Assembly: GCA_963170055.1 (NCBI GenBank)
Contig: CAUJGJ010000001.1
Coordinates: 262,501-290,000 of the forward strand
Length of the DNA: 27,500 nucleotides
Direction of reading: 5' to 3'
Source: Halisarca cf. caerulea
Lineage: Eukaryota; Porifera; Demospongiae; Chondrillida; Halisarcidae
How positions within the stretch are numbered: the stretch's first letter is position 1; the number at the start of each line of letters is the position of its first letter. The notes under the pieces are model-generated. The model searched no databases. It saw nothing but the letters and a program-made list of their open reading frames with translations, and was not told the DNA's origin. The translations under genes and the position numbers were made by a program. This document shows positions 26,688-27,500 of this stretch, piece after piece.

Positions 26688-27500
26688 GGCTGAATTACAT
26701 TTTACAAGTCCCATTCCAAGTTTAAATTTGAGTTGGGACATTAGGACAGTCGAACCTCTGTACAAAAGTCACACTAGGACACAACCAGGTGCATGCATGG
26801 GTGCATTTCAGAGGTATCCTTTATAACAAAGGCTTCTCTGTATGTGTGCACCCATGTGTACCTGATCGAAGGCTATACTGCAGGATAATGATGTGCGTGC
26901 ATACACAAAATACACAATGAGCCTCTCTATATGCAGATCCCTCTAGGGCCATGCAATAGTGGTCTCAGTAGACAAACTATACAGAACTGAAGTATAATGT
27001 TTGTACAATGGAACCTTTGAAATTCAGGAATTAATGAAAAATGTTCATTTCATTAATTAATTATCAGAATTTCATGTTATCAGAACAATTGGGAATAATA
27101 TACGTCTAGGGACATTGTAGAGACCATTTGTGCCGGCAGGCCTGGGTTCCATCCATTGCATGTAGTATCACTGATGTAGCATGTGGGCCAGTCTACAGTG
27201 GTTGGCATAGATAGGTGGTCCTTTATAATTAAGACAATTAAGTTTAAATGTACTCAGTTGCATGTGCTTACATAGTTTGCATAGTTCCTTCACATACGTA
27301 GCTACACACATGCTGTGGAGAGTGACACACGTCTGGTATGTTCTGTCCCTATTGTATGCACGTGGATGAACGTTGTAGTCAGCTGTAGGTCTGTACATGT
27401 ATAGACAGGTGGTCTTTATAGTGTAAGCTTCACTGCAAGTACAGTGGTAATACGTACAGCGACTAGTTCTATCTCCTCGCAGCAACACTGACGTGGTCAA

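Larger units (their letters stand above)
25804..27500. other. 3' flank of CTPS, no gene recognised
   Basis: It contains the CTPS 3' UTR, a possible polyadenylation signal, a GC-richer open stretch ending in (TA)n (26380-26683) and a fragment with pogo-like words (GAACCTCTGTACAAAAGTCA near 26754, GGAACCTTTGAAATTCAGGA near 27010). The 110-residue minus-strand ORF at the right edge resembles no known protein. Confidence 0.6.

Noticed and set aside
27168..27500. 110-residue minus-strand ORF at the right edge
   Set aside because: It resembles no known protein, is cut by the window and shows no splice or motif support.

Overview
This is a eukaryotic, animal-type nuclear window. The genes are split by introns with GT-AG borders, the intergenic and intronic DNA is AT-rich and crowded with microsatellites, minisatellites and short inverted-repeat transposons, and there is no sign of operons or ribosome binding sites. 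The protein content is metazoan: an LRRC59 orthologue, the mitochondrial import subunit PAM16 (Magmas) and a CTP synthase. The repeat style, including very frequent ACGTACGT and TGCATGCA words, would suit an invertebrate such as a demosponge. That placement is inference and not proven by anything here.

Three genes can be reconstructed exon by exon. (1) LRRC59 on the minus strand, starting at 6700 and running leftwards off the window: five firm exons and one possible sixth cut by position 1. (2) PAM16 on the minus strand, 10740 to 8233: five exons, 131 residues, complete. (3) CTP synthase on the plus strand, 11186 to 25803: fourteen coding exons, 613 residues, complete, with both the synthetase and the glutaminase half and all key residues visible. 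PAM16 and CTP synthase are divergent, with only 445 bp between their start codons, so they probably share a bidirectional promoter. LRRC59 lies tail-to-head downstream of PAM16.

Layout: 1-6700 LRRC59, whose introns hold a foldback element, a hAT-like MITE, large (TG)n/(CA)n tracts, a 270-bp purine tract and an 80-bp minisatellite; 6701-8232 intergenic with a pogo-like MITE; 8233-10740 PAM16 with pogo-like repeats and CA tracts; 10741-11185 shared promoter; 11186-25803 CTP synthase, with many MITEs in introns 2-4, 7, 8, 11 and 12; 25804-27500 3' flank with no recognisable gene.

The three products act in different places (nucleotide synthesis in the cytosol, the matrix import motor, the ER membrane), so no shared pathway is claimed. 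The most notable signals beyond the genes are a perfect 60-bp-arm palindrome fused to a 16-bp tandem array in intron 11, a GC-AG intron at the last CTP synthase junction, an in-frame stop-free intron 5, a pre-miRNA-like hairpin in intron 4, a TIR element with many subterminal TCTAA..TTCGTC repeats in intron 3, and a CpG-richer open segment in intron 11.
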